Below are positions 54,812-63,368 of a stretch of 64,000 nt of DNA, one piece after another. The notes under the pieces are model-generated. The model did not search any database and had not been told where the DNA came from. It saw only the letters and a list, made by a program, of their open reading frames with translations. Numbering within the stretch: the stretch's first letter is position 1; the number at the start of each line of letters is the position of its first letter. The position numbers and the translations under genes were made by a program. The stretch comes from Mycobacterium sp. Root265 (lineage in GTDB: Bacteria; Actinomycetota; Actinomycetes; Mycobacteriales; Mycobacteriaceae). The stretch is from NCBI RefSeq assembly GCF_001428895.1, contig NZ_LMJA01000009.1:41320-105319 (forward strand). Direction: 5' to 3'.

Positions 54812-55450
54812 ATGAGCGGTTCGCCCGTACGCCTGGCCATCGTGAACGACTACGAGCTCATCGTCGCGGGACTGGCCGCTCTGTTGCAGCCCTACCGGGA
54901 CCGGTTGCGCATCGTCGAACTCGATGCCAGGACCGAGGTGCAGAGCCCGGTCGATATCGCCATCTGGGACACCTTCGCGGCCGCCCAGGGGGACCGCACC
55001 GACGTCAGTGACCTGGTCGGCCAGCCGCACATCGGCCGAGTTGCGGTGTATTCGTGGAATATTGACCAGCTGCTGATCGACCGCTCACTGGCCGGTGGAG
55101 TCAGCGGGTATCTGGCGAAGTCGCTGCCGGTCGACACACTGGTGGACTGCATTGAGCGGATTCATGCCGGTGAGACCGTGATCGAACGCGGCGATGGCAG
55201 CATGTCCATGCCGATGCAGTGGCCCGGCCAGGACGCGGGCCTGTCGGCCCGTGAGGCCGAGGTGCTCGCGTTGATCACCCAGGGCCGGACGAACAACGAG
55301 ATTGCCGAACGCTGCTACCTGTCCATCAACACCGTGAAGTCGGTGGTGCGTTCCACCTATCGCAAGCTCGGGGTGACCAGGCGCGCCCAGGCGGTGGCCT
55401 GGGGGATGGATCACGACTTTCGGCCCGATGTGGCCCGATTGCATCCCTGA
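54812..55450 (+). CDS. NarL/FixJ-type response regulator (LuxR HTH)
   Basis: 212 residues. The receiver domain has D13 and the likely phosphoacceptor D53 (VDIAIWDTF), plus the late YLAKS with the conserved Lys. The C-terminal LuxR helix-turn-helix (about 145-200) has LSAREAEVLALITQGRTNNE and TVKSVVRSTYRKLGV. No histidine kinase gene is adjacent, so it is an orphan. It may control the four-gene set starting 58 bp downstream. Confidence 0.9.
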   Translation: MSGSPVRLAIVNDYELIVAGLAALLQPYRDRLRIVELDARTEVQSPVDIAIWDTFAAAQGDRTDVSDLVGQPHIGRVAVYSWNIDQLLIDRSLAGGVSGYLAKSLPVDTLVDCIERIHAGETVIERGDGSMSMPMQWPGQDAGLSAREAEVLALITQGRTNNEIAERCYLSINTVKSVVRSTYRKLGVTRRAQAVAWGMDHDFRPDVARLHP

Positions 55451-55508
55451 AACAGCAATCTCACCCTTAGGGGTGTAGTCCAGCGGGCAAGATGGGCATT
55501 GACTGGTC

Positions 55509-56528
55509 ATGATGCGGACATTGATCGATCAGGAACTGCGGTCGCGGCTGTCGGACGACAGGCGCGTCGATGTCTGCGCGGCACTCGGTGTCGCCAAGCA
55601 GTTGTCCGATCGGCAGTGCCGCCCCGGTGGCGGGCGCACCCATGACTACCTGGCCACGCTGGCCACGCTCGGCGTGGTCGACGCGTCGCTGGCCCGCGTC
55701 GTCGAACCGCATCTCGATGCGCACGCGATCCTGCAGCAGGCCGGCGTGGGCCCGGACATCCCGGCGCTCGGCGCCGACTCGGGTTCCACCTGGGGCGTAT
55801 ACGCGGCGCACGCGTCGGGACTGAGATTGGAGGCCATCGAGGGGCCTGACGGCTGGACTTTGTCCGGCACCAAGCCCTGGTGTTCGCTGGCCGGTCAGCT
55901 GTCCCACGCGGTGATCACCGCCGAGGTCGCCGGGCGGGGACAGCAGGCGTTCGCGGTCCGACTGGACCCGCGGCACGTCCGCGTCGCACCGGCGCACTGG
56001 GTATCGCGCGGGCTGGCCGCCATCCCCAGCGGCCCCATCGAGGTTCAGGCGCTGCCCGCCGTGCCGCTGGGAGATCCGGGCTGGTACGTACGCCGGCCGG
56101 GTTTCGGTTGGGGCGGGGTTGGTGTGGCCGCCGTCTGGTACGGCATCGCCCTGGCCTTCCGGGAACGGATGCTGCGTCATCTGGCCGACCGCGCTCCGGA
56201 TCCGATAGCGCTCGCCCAGTTCGGCAGCGTCGACGAGGGACTGTTCACCGCCGCAACCTGTCTGGAGTACGCGGCAGTCGCGATCGACGCCGGCACCGAG
56301 GACACCGAGCTGCTCGCACAACGGGTACGGGCCGCAGTGGCCCGGGTGAGCGAAATGGCCTTGCACACAGCGGGGTACGTGCTCGGCCCGGCACCGTTGG
56401 TCGGCGAGGAGGAGTACGCGCGTCGGGTGGCCGATCTGGGCGTGTACCTACGCCAGCATCACGGACAACGCGATCTGGCCTACCTCGGCGAGCTCGCGGT
56501 GGCAGCGCAGGAGCGCCGTCATGGATGA
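55509..56528 (+). CDS. Acyl-CoA-dehydrogenase-like flavoprotein
   Basis: 339 residues. The mid region GADSGSTWGVYAAHASGLRL and DGWTLSGTKPWCSLAGQL is the FAD-binding beta domain of acyl-CoA dehydrogenases; helical segments follow. It is shorter than typical ACADs (about 380) and the catalytic Glu is not obvious, so it may oxidise a carrier-bound or sugar-type substrate. It overlaps the PIG-L fusion gene by 8 bp. Confidence 0.82.
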   Translation: MMRTLIDQELRSRLSDDRRVDVCAALGVAKQLSDRQCRPGGGRTHDYLATLATLGVVDASLARVVEPHLDAHAILQQAGVGPDIPALGADSGSTWGVYAAHASGLRLEAIEGPDGWTLSGTKPWCSLAGQLSHAVITAEVAGRGQQAFAVRLDPRHVRVAPAHWVSRGLAAIPSGPIEVQALPAVPLGDPGWYVRRPGFGWGGVGVAAVWYGIALAFRERMLRHLADRAPDPIALAQFGSVDEGLFTAATCLEYAAVAIDAGTEDTELLAQRVRAAVARVSEMALHTAGYVLGPAPLVGEEEYARRVADLGVYLRQHHGQRDLAYLGELAVAAQERRHG

Positions 56529-57882
56529 AGCCCGCCCTTTCACCCACCGGGACAGCGGCACCGACGAAGCGACCTGGTTGCTCGACTCCGGATGGGACGG
56601 CGTGCCCAGGCTCGATCTGTCCGCGATCATCGCGCGGTGCCCGCGCGTGGTGCTCGTGGCGCCGCACCCCGACGACGAAACGCTCTCGCTCGGGGCGACA
56701 CTGGCAGACCTGGCTGCCCAAGACGCGGACGTCACCATCGTCTTCGCCACGCACGGCGGCGACGGTCCCGGATCGACGCCGCGTCGCATCGAAGGGGACC
56801 GCGCGATCGCGGCACTGGGCACCCGGATCTCGGCGCTCTGGTGGGATCTACCCGACGGCGGCCTCGATTCCGAACACGGCGAAGTGACCCGGCGACTGGC
56901 AGAACTGGTCGACGAGCGCACCGTGGTGTTCGCTCCGGTGGAATGCGACGGCCATTCCGATCACGACGCCGTCGCTCGGGCCGCCGAGGTGGCGGTCCGG
57001 CGACGATCAGCGGTGCTGATCAACTACCCGATCTGGTTGTGGCACTGGGCGACTCCGGGTGACATGGACTGGTCGCGAGTCCGGACGCTGGCGCCCTCGC
57101 TGCACGGCCTGGGCGCGAAGACGTCGGCGATCGACTGCTACACCAGCCAACTGCACTCCGATGACGGCCAGCCGATCGTCGGATCCTCCGTGCTGAGCCG
57201 GGCCCGCCGGGTTTTCGAAACCGTCTTGATGCCCGCCGCAGCCGACCTCGCCGAGCGGGTCTGCGCAGCCGTCGACCTGGGGCGGCCGCGGGATGCCATC
57301 GCCGAACCGTTCGACGCGATGATGGCGTCGGGTGAGGAGGATCCCTGGCATCTCGATGACTTCGCCTATGAGCGCCGCCGTCTCGAGCTGGTACTGGCCT
57401 GCCTGGGACGCGAGCGCTACCAGCGGATCCTGGAAGTCGGCTGCGCCACCGGCCAGCTCGCCGAGCAGCTGACGGGCCGGGCCGACACCGTGGTCGCCAT
57501 CGATGCGAGCGAACGCGCCCTGGCGGTCGCCAGGAACAGAACCGACGAGGTCCGGTGGATCTGCGGGGCCGCTCCGGCTGATCTTCCTGACGAAACCTTC
57601 GATGCCATCATTCTTTCCGAGATCGGCTACTTCCTGGACGGCCCCGACCTGATCGCGACCCTGCGCGCCGTGCGAAGGCATCTCACCACCCGTGGAGAGA
57701 TCGTATTGGCGCACTGGCGCGGATCCACCACCGGCATTCCGCTCGATGGTGCCGCCGTGCATGCGCAGGCCGCGGCGCTGCTGGATCTTCCGCTCCGCGC
57801 CCGGTACGAGGACGTCGACCTGATCGTCGAGGTTTGGGGCGAGCCCGTCTCGGTCTACCGTGAATACCGCGGTGCATCATGA
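56521..57882 (+). CDS. PIG-L deacetylase fused to NodS-like methyltransferase
   Basis: 453 residues. Residues about 40-250 are a PIG-L/LmbE zinc deacetylase: APHPDDE (47-53) and CDGHSDHD (142-149) give the zinc ligands. Residues about 270-453 are a SAM methyltransferase of NodS type with DPWHLDD, YERRRLELVLACL and the SAM motif ILEVGCATG (303-311). NodS N-methylates the amino sugar exposed by deacetylation in Nod-factor synthesis, so the fusion suggests deacetylation then methylation of one GlcNAc-like unit. Stop overlaps the GT2 gene (ATGA). Confidence 0.9.
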   Translation: MDEARPFTHRDSGTDEATWLLDSGWDGVPRLDLSAIIARCPRVVLVAPHPDDETLSLGATLADLAAQDADVTIVFATHGGDGPGSTPRRIEGDRAIAALGTRISALWWDLPDGGLDSEHGEVTRRLAELVDERTVVFAPVECDGHSDHDAVARAAEVAVRRRSAVLINYPIWLWHWATPGDMDWSRVRTLAPSLHGLGAKTSAIDCYTSQLHSDDGQPIVGSSVLSRARRVFETVLMPAAADLAERVCAAVDLGRPRDAIAEPFDAMMASGEEDPWHLDDFAYERRRLELVLACLGRERYQRILEVGCATGQLAEQLTGRADTVVAIDASERALAVARNRTDEVRWICGAAPADLPDETFDAIILSEIGYFLDGPDLIATLRAVRRHLTTRGEIVLAHWRGSTTGIPLDGAAVHAQAAALLDLPLRARYEDVDLIVEVWGEPVSVYREYRGAS

Positions 57883-58583
57883 CCGGTATCCGTCACGTCG
57901 AAGTAGTGGTGCCGGCCCGCAATGAGCAGGCGCACATCGAGGCCTGTCTGCGCAGCATAAGGGACAGCATCGACATCCTGAACGCCGAAAAGGTCGGTGT
58001 GTCAGGAGGAATCACGGTCGTGCTGAACAATTGCACCGATGACACCCTCGACATCGTGCGGGAGTTCGGGGTCCGGGTACTCACCAGCGACGCCGACAGC
58101 GTCGGCGCCGTGCGCCAGCTCGGCACCGCGGATGCGATCAACCGGGCCCAGCAGGCCGGCGTCGAGCCGGCCGAACTGTGGATAGCGTGCACGGACGCCG
58201 ACACCGTGGTGCCGGGCGACTGGCTGTCCAGGCAGATCGCGTTCGCGGATTCGGACCTCGATGCGGTGATCGGGACCGTGACGCCGGCCGATGTCAGCCA
58301 GGAGATCTACGAAAGCTGGCTACAGCACCACGATCTCACCGAGGGACACGACCATGTGCACGGCGCCAATCTCGGTTTCCGCGCCGATATCTATCTGCGC
58401 GCCGGTGGCTTCCTGGACGCCGAGAGCCGGGAGGATGTCGGCCTCGTCGAGCGCATCCGCGCCCTCACACCACGGTGGGTCGCCACCCACCAGACCAGCG
58501 TGCTCACCTCCGGGCGCACCGAGTCCCGGGTCGAAGGCGGATTCGGTACGTATATCGCCGCACTGGAATCCGAGGCGACCTGA
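57879..58583 (+). CDS. GT2 family glycosyltransferase
   Basis: 234 residues. GT-A fold with VVVPARNEQAHIEACL, VLNNCTDDT and the metal-binding CTDADTVVP (about 106), then HGANLGFRADIYLRAGGF. No membrane segment, so cytosolic. The sugar donor is unknown. ATGA overlap upstream and TGATG overlap downstream place it in a single translational unit. Confidence 0.9.
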   Translation: MTGIRHVEVVVPARNEQAHIEACLRSIRDSIDILNAEKVGVSGGITVVLNNCTDDTLDIVREFGVRVLTSDADSVGAVRQLGTADAINRAQQAGVEPAELWIACTDADTVVPGDWLSRQIAFADSDLDAVIGTVTPADVSQEIYESWLQHHDLTEGHDHVHGANLGFRADIYLRAGGFLDAESREDVGLVERIRALTPRWVATHQTSVLTSGRTESRVEGGFGTYIAALESEAT

Positions 58584-59662
58584 TGCGCATCGCCGTGATC
58601 GGGCCGGCACGTCACCCGGTGGCCGAGCCGTACGCGGGGGGACAGGAACGCTTCACCGCCATCCTGATTCGCGGACTGCGCGACCGTGGGCACGACATCG
58701 AGTTGTGGGCCCGTGCCGGCACCACTCCGGCGCTCGCCGACGACCTGCACGTCATGCCGGATACCCCGGACCTGTCCACCATTGCCTCGGACGACCCGAA
58801 CATGCCCGAACCGGACTTCCTCGACGACCAGGTCGCCTACCTGGCGGCGATACGGGATCTGTTGAACCGCAATGATATCGATGCGGTGCTGAACCAGAGC
58901 CTGCATCAGCTGCCGCTGGCGCTGAGCTCGGCTCTGCGGGTACCGATGATCACCACCCTGCACACGCCGCCGTTCCCGTGGATGGAGATCGGTGCGTGGT
59001 TGGCGGGTCCGGCCTCACACCTGGTCGCGGTGAGCGCGGCGCTTCGTGATCAGTGGGAAACGCTGCGCGGCGTCCGGGTGATCCACAACGGGGTCGACCC
59101 CGCGCGGTTCCCGGTGGGGCCGGGTGGCGAAGACCTGGCCTGGGCCGGGCGTCTCACCCCGGAGAAGGGCGCAGATATCGCCATTGCGGCGGCCGCCCGC
59201 TCCGGGCGGCGACTGCGTCTGGCCGGACCCGTGAGCGACATCGGATGGTTCGACGGCGTCATCCGGCCGATGCTCGGATCTCGGGTCGAATACGTCGGCG
59301 CGCTGGGTGATGACGAACTCGCCGAGTTCTACGGGCACAGCGCGGCAACGTTGGTGACACCGCGCTGGGAGGAGCCGTTCTGTCTGGTGGCTGCGGAATC
59401 CCAGATGTGCGGGACGCCCGTGGTGGGCCTGCGCCGAGGCGGGCTGGCCGAGGTGGTGATGTTGCCCGGCGGTGTGCTGGTGGCAGCCGGTGACGGCGAA
59501 TCGGACCGCCTGGCCGCAGCCCTGGACTCGGTGCTGCGGACAGACCGCGATCGCATCGGCATCTCGGCGCGGGTGCGGCTGAGCAGCGACCGCACGGTGG
59601 ACGGCTACGAGCAGCTGCTGACGCTGGCCAGACGCACGAACGGACTGGAGGTTTCGCGATGA
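58583..59662 (+). CDS. GT4 family glycosyltransferase
   Basis: 359 residues from the ATG at 58583. GT-B fold: N-terminal GGQERFTAILIRGLRDRGH, central IHNGVDPARF and AGRLTPEKGADIAI, and the nucleotide-sugar EX7E region in EEPFCLVAAESQMCGTPVV. Retaining enzyme family. With the GT2 gene it would build a short glycan modified by the deacetylase/methyltransferase. Confidence 0.92.
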   Translation: MRIAVIGPARHPVAEPYAGGQERFTAILIRGLRDRGHDIELWARAGTTPALADDLHVMPDTPDLSTIASDDPNMPEPDFLDDQVAYLAAIRDLLNRNDIDAVLNQSLHQLPLALSSALRVPMITTLHTPPFPWMEIGAWLAGPASHLVAVSAALRDQWETLRGVRVIHNGVDPARFPVGPGGEDLAWAGRLTPEKGADIAIAAAARSGRRLRLAGPVSDIGWFDGVIRPMLGSRVEYVGALGDDELAEFYGHSAATLVTPRWEEPFCLVAAESQMCGTPVVGLRRGGLAEVVMLPGGVLVAAGDGESDRLAAALDSVLRTDRDRIGISARVRLSSDRTVDGYEQLLTLARRTNGLEVSR

Positions 59663-59695
59663 GTGATCGAGAAGGACACGAAGGAGCAGGTGCTC

Positions 59696-60052
59696 ATGAC
59701 TAGCCAGCCGTCGGGCTGCACCATCGAAGAACGCCGCATCGGCGGTGTCATCGTGGTGGCGGTCAGCGGAACCGTCGACGCCATCACCGCACCACAAATG
59801 GATGCGGCCATTGCCGCTGCCGCGGCCGCCGCGCCCACCGCCATCGTGGTGGACCTGGCTGCGGTGGACTTCCTGGCATCGTCGGGAATGGGCGTGCTGG
59901 TGGCCGCGCACGCCGACCTCCCCGCTGAGGTGCGCCTCGTGGTCGTCGCCGACGGGCCGGCGACCAGTCGACCGCTCAAGCTGATCGGCATCGCCGATAT
60001 CATGGGAGTATTCGCCGAACTCGATGAGGCGTTGTTGGCAGTCAGCGACTGA
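59696..60052 (+). CDS. STAS-domain anti-sigma factor antagonist
   Basis: 118 residues from the ATG at 59696 with AAGGAG 9 nt upstream; a GTG at 59663 adjoining the previous stop is possible. The STAS fold has VVVAVSGTVDAITAPQMD and FLASSGMGVLV, where S62/S63 is the site normally phosphorylated by an RsbW-type kinase. No kinase gene is nearby. It would act in the partner-switching control of an alternative sigma factor. Confidence 0.88.
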   Translation: MTSQPSGCTIEERRIGGVIVVAVSGTVDAITAPQMDAAIAAAAAAAPTAIVVDLAAVDFLASSGMGVLVAAHADLPAEVRLVVVADGPATSRPLKLIGIADIMGVFAELDEALLAVSD

Positions 60053-60182
60053 CGGCGGCATTCCACTCGGCGCGGATGTTTAGCCCGCCGCGGCGCCGGG
60101 CACGTATTGGCGGACGCGGTGTGCGCTGTGTCGGTGCGCGCATCCGCGCATGTGGCGCTCACCCAGGGAGGGGTGGGCACCG

Positions 60183-61547
60183 GTGGGCACCGCATCTGAG
60201 GCCGGTGAGGCACCCTCGCCGGAAGTGGTCAAACGGGCCGTGGCGGCATCGGCTATCGGCAATGCCACCGAATGGTTCGACTACGGCATCTATGCCTACG
60301 GCGTCACCTACATCTCCGCGGCGATCTTCCCTGGCGACACGCAGCGCGCGACTCTGCTCGCACTCATGACCTTTGCGGTGTCCTTCCTGGTGCGCCCGCT
60401 CGGCGGCCTGGTATGGGGGCCGCTCGGCGACCGGATCGGGCGCAAACAGGTGCTGGCCCTGACGATCCTGCTGATGGCGGGTGCCACACTGTGCGTCGGC
60501 CTGATCCCGTCCTACGCCGCGATCGGCATCTGGGCACCCATTCTGATGGTGGCGTTGCGCATGGTCCAGGGATTCTCCACCGGGGGTGAATACGGTGGTG
60601 CGGCAACGTTCATGGCGGAGTATGCGCCATCGCGCAGGCGCGGGTTCCTGGGTAGCTACCTGGAATTCGGTACGCTGGCCGGATTCTCGCTGGGAGCCTG
60701 CCTGATGCTCGGCTGCTCGCTGGTGCTCACCGAGGAGCAGATGGGTGAATGGGGCTGGCGGCTACCGTTTTTGGTTGCCGCACCGCTCGGGCTGATCGGC
60801 GTGTACCTGCGTTCCCGGTTGGAGGAAACGCCGGTGTTCCGGGAGCTGGCCGAGTCCCACGGCACTGCGGATGACACCTCGACACAGTTCACCCAACTGC
60901 TGATCGGCTACTGGCGTCCGATCCTGCGACTCGGCGGGCTGGTGGTGGCGCTCAACGTGGTCAACTACACGCTGCTGACCTATATGCCGACATATCTGGA
61001 GCAGTCCATCGGTCTGTCGCCGAACCTGTCGCTGGTGGTGCCGATCATCGGAATGCTCGCGATGATGATCTTCGTTCCGTTCGCCGGGATGCTCTCGGAC
61101 CGCCTGGGCCGCAAGCCGATGTGGTGGTTCTCGCTGATCGGTCTTTTCGTTGCGGGCGTGCCGATGTTCCTGCTGATGGGCACCGGCGTCGGCGGCGCCA
61201 TACTCGGGTTCGCGGTGCTCGGTCTGCTCTATGTGCCCCAGCTGGCCACGATCTCGGCGACCTTCCCCGCCATGTTCCCGACCCAGGTGCGTTTTGCCGG
61301 GTTCGCCATCGCCTACAACGTCTCGACGTCGATCTTCGGCGGCACGGCTCCGGCGGTGAACGACTGGCTGGTCAATCTGACCGGAAGTAACCTGGTGCCT
61401 GCGTATTACATGATGGCGGCGTGTGTGATCGGCGCGATCGCGCTCGCCGGGATTCCGGAGACCGCCCGGTGCCCGATCGACGGCACCGAGACGCCTGGGA
61501 CTGCCGCGGCCCCACCACAGCTGGACTACGCGGACCGCAACAGCTGA
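60183..61547 (+). CDS. MFS transporter, metabolite:H+ symporter (ProP/ShiA-like)
   Basis: 454 residues from the GTG at 60183 with AGGGAGGGG upstream. Twelve membrane segments. Family signatures are ATEWFDYGIYAYG at the first segment, GDRIGRKQVL (motif A), and FSTGGEYGGAATFMAEY. These symporters import osmolytes, dicarboxylates or aromatic acids. The stop abuts the stop of the convergent methyltransferase gene with no spacer. Confidence 0.93.
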   Translation: MGTASEAGEAPSPEVVKRAVAASAIGNATEWFDYGIYAYGVTYISAAIFPGDTQRATLLALMTFAVSFLVRPLGGLVWGPLGDRIGRKQVLALTILLMAGATLCVGLIPSYAAIGIWAPILMVALRMVQGFSTGGEYGGAATFMAEYAPSRRRGFLGSYLEFGTLAGFSLGACLMLGCSLVLTEEQMGEWGWRLPFLVAAPLGLIGVYLRSRLEETPVFRELAESHGTADDTSTQFTQLLIGYWRPILRLGGLVVALNVVNYTLLTYMPTYLEQSIGLSPNLSLVVPIIGMLAMMIFVPFAGMLSDRLGRKPMWWFSLIGLFVAGVPMFLLMGTGVGGAILGFAVLGLLYVPQLATISATFPAMFPTQVRFAGFAIAYNVSTSIFGGTAPAVNDWLVNLTGSNLVPAYYMMAACVIGAIALAGIPETARCPIDGTETPGTAAAPPQLDYADRNS

Positions 61548-62465
61548 TTACGGCAATGTGCCGCTGAGGTAGACGATCTCACCGAGCACGTCGCGTTCAC
61601 CGAATTCCGGTGCGGGTAGACCGTATCGGGCGAACAGTTCGGTGCGGGGGACGCCGGTCATCTGCCAGCCTTTGCCGGCCAGATAGTCTGCCGCGGAACG
61701 TCGTTCGCCATGGTAGATCAGTGAGGGCATGTCCATGTCGAGCCCCAGCTTGGTGAAGGCATCGGTGGAAGTCCGTGCCTGCTCCGGGTTGAAATCCCGC
61801 ATACCGGGCACGAATTCGGTGGCCACTGTGCTGCCGGGCGCGCTGAGTTCGTGGATGTTGTCGAACAGCCGGTCCTGCGCGTCGGGCGGCAGATAGATCA
61901 GCAGCCCTTCCGCGCACCACGCCGTCGGTCGATCGGGGTCCAGGCCCGCCGCGCGCATCGCGGTCGGCCAGTCCTCGCGCAGGTCGATCGGCACGGTGCG
62001 CCGTTGCGCGGTGGGGGAGGCGCCCAGATCAGCCAGCGTGCGGGTCTTGAACTCGATTACCTCGGGCTGGTCGACCTCGTAGACCACGGTGCCGTCCGCC
62101 CATGGCAGCCGGTATGCGCGCGAATCCAGGCCGGCGGCCAGGATGACTGCCTGCCGGACACCGGACTCGCCGGCGCTGACGAAGTAATCGTCGAAGAACT
62201 TGGTCCGGACCGCCATCTCGTCGATATTGGATTTGACCTGCGCCGCAGCGTCGGGGGCGACGTCGGCGATGTTCAGCGTGCCGTCGACCATCATGGTGAA
62301 GGCCTCGATGCCCACCGCGCGCACCAGGGGAGCGGCCCACGGATCATCGATCAGGGCGTGCTCCTCGGTGCTGGCGATGGCGCGCCCCACCGCGACCATC
62401 GTCGCCGTCGCACCGACGCTGGAAGCCAGGTCCCAGCTGTCCCCTTCAGAGCGTGCCATCGCCAT
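61548..62465 (-). CDS. Mycobacterial SAM-dependent methyltransferase, copy 3
   Basis: 305 residues. The family N-terminus [22 protein letters not shown] and SAM-binding [16 protein letters not shown] are present, followed by YEVDQPEVIEFK and [20 protein letters not shown]. This is the large leucine-carboxymethyl-transferase-like family expanded in mycobacteria (Rv0725c/Rv0726c lie at this place after sppA in M. tuberculosis). Acceptors are unknown. Confidence 0.93.
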   Translation of the reverse strand: MAMARSEGDSWDLASSVGATATMVAVGRAIASTEEHALIDDPWAAPLVRAVGIEAFTMMVDGTLNIADVAPDAAAQVKSNIDEMAVRTKFFDDYFVSAGESGVRQAVILAAGLDSRAYRLPWADGTVVYEVDQPEVIEFKTRTLADLGASPTAQRRTVPIDLREDWPTAMRAAGLDPDRPTAWCAEGLLIYLPPDAQDRLFDNIHELSAPGSTVATEFVPGMRDFNPEQARTSTDAFTKLGLDMDMPSLIYHGERRSAADYLAGKGWQMTGVPRTELFARYGLPAPEFGERDVLGEIVYLSGTLP

Positions 62466-62468
62466 ACC

Positions 62469-63368
62469 TCACTTGCTCGCGATCAGATAGCCGGAGTCTC
62501 CCACCATCGCCGACAGTTCGTCATTGGGACGCTCGAAACCGTTGGCGGCGTATGCCTTCGAATTCGGCAGCACGGTGACCTGCCAGCCCGCTGCGCTCAG
62601 ATGATCGCCCGCCGAGGTGCGTGGACCGCTGTAGAACAGCTCGTTGAGGTCGATGTCGCTGCCGTACCGCCGACCGCGCGCGCTGAGCTCCTTGGCCCAG
62701 TCCCCGGTGAGCGCCTTCGCGTCCATGTGCTCGGTGGCCAGCGCGCTGCCTGCAGCGCTGAGCGCGGTGATGTCGTCCAACAGCCGGTCCTGGGCATCCG
62801 GGGGCAGGTAGATCAGCAGCCCCTCGGCGATCCAGGCGGTCGGCGCCGACGGATCGAAACCGGCGTCCCTCAGCGCGGCCGGCCAGTCCTCGCGCAGGTC
62901 GATGCCCACGGTGCGGCGGTCCGCGCCGGGCGCGGCACCCGCGTCGGCCAGCACCCGGGTCTTGAACTCGATGACGGCCGGCTGGTCGATCTCGAACACG
63001 ACCGTTCCGTCCGGCCAATCCAGGCGGTAGGCGCGGGTGTCCAGCCCCGAGGCGAGGATGACGGCCTGACGGATACCGGTCGCCGACGACGTCGCGAAGA
63101 AATCGTCGAAGAACCGGGTGCGCACCGCGATGTGCTGGCGCATCTGGTCCCGTCCGAAGAGGGGGTCGTGGCTGTCGTCGAACTCGCCGTTGGCCATCCG
63201 CACGAAATGGGGGAGCCCGACGGCCTCGACAAGCGTGGCGGCGTAGGGGTCGTCGATCAGGGCGTCGGGTCCGCGGCTGGCCAGTGCCCGTGAGGCGGCC
63301 ACCGATGTGGCGGTGGCGCCCACGCTGGAGGCCAGGTCCCAGCTGTCGCCCTCCGACCGTGCCATCAC
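62469..63368 (-). CDS. Mycobacterial SAM-dependent methyltransferase, copy 2
   Basis: 299 residues with the same start ([20 protein letters not shown]) and blocks as copy 3: [28 protein letters not shown] and [20 protein letters not shown]. Its ATG overlaps the stop of copy 1 as ATGA and its stop is 3 nt before copy 3, so all three are one transcription unit. Diverged enough in the last 70 residues to suggest different acceptors. Confidence 0.93.
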   Translation of the reverse strand: MMARSEGDSWDLASSVGATATSVAASRALASRGPDALIDDPYAATLVEAVGLPHFVRMANGEFDDSHDPLFGRDQMRQHIAVRTRFFDDFFATSSATGIRQAVILASGLDTRAYRLDWPDGTVVFEIDQPAVIEFKTRVLADAGAAPGADRRTVGIDLREDWPAALRDAGFDPSAPTAWIAEGLLIYLPPDAQDRLLDDITALSAAGSALATEHMDAKALTGDWAKELSARGRRYGSDIDLNELFYSGPRTSAGDHLSAAGWQVTVLPNSKAYAANGFERPNDELSAMVGDSGYLIASK

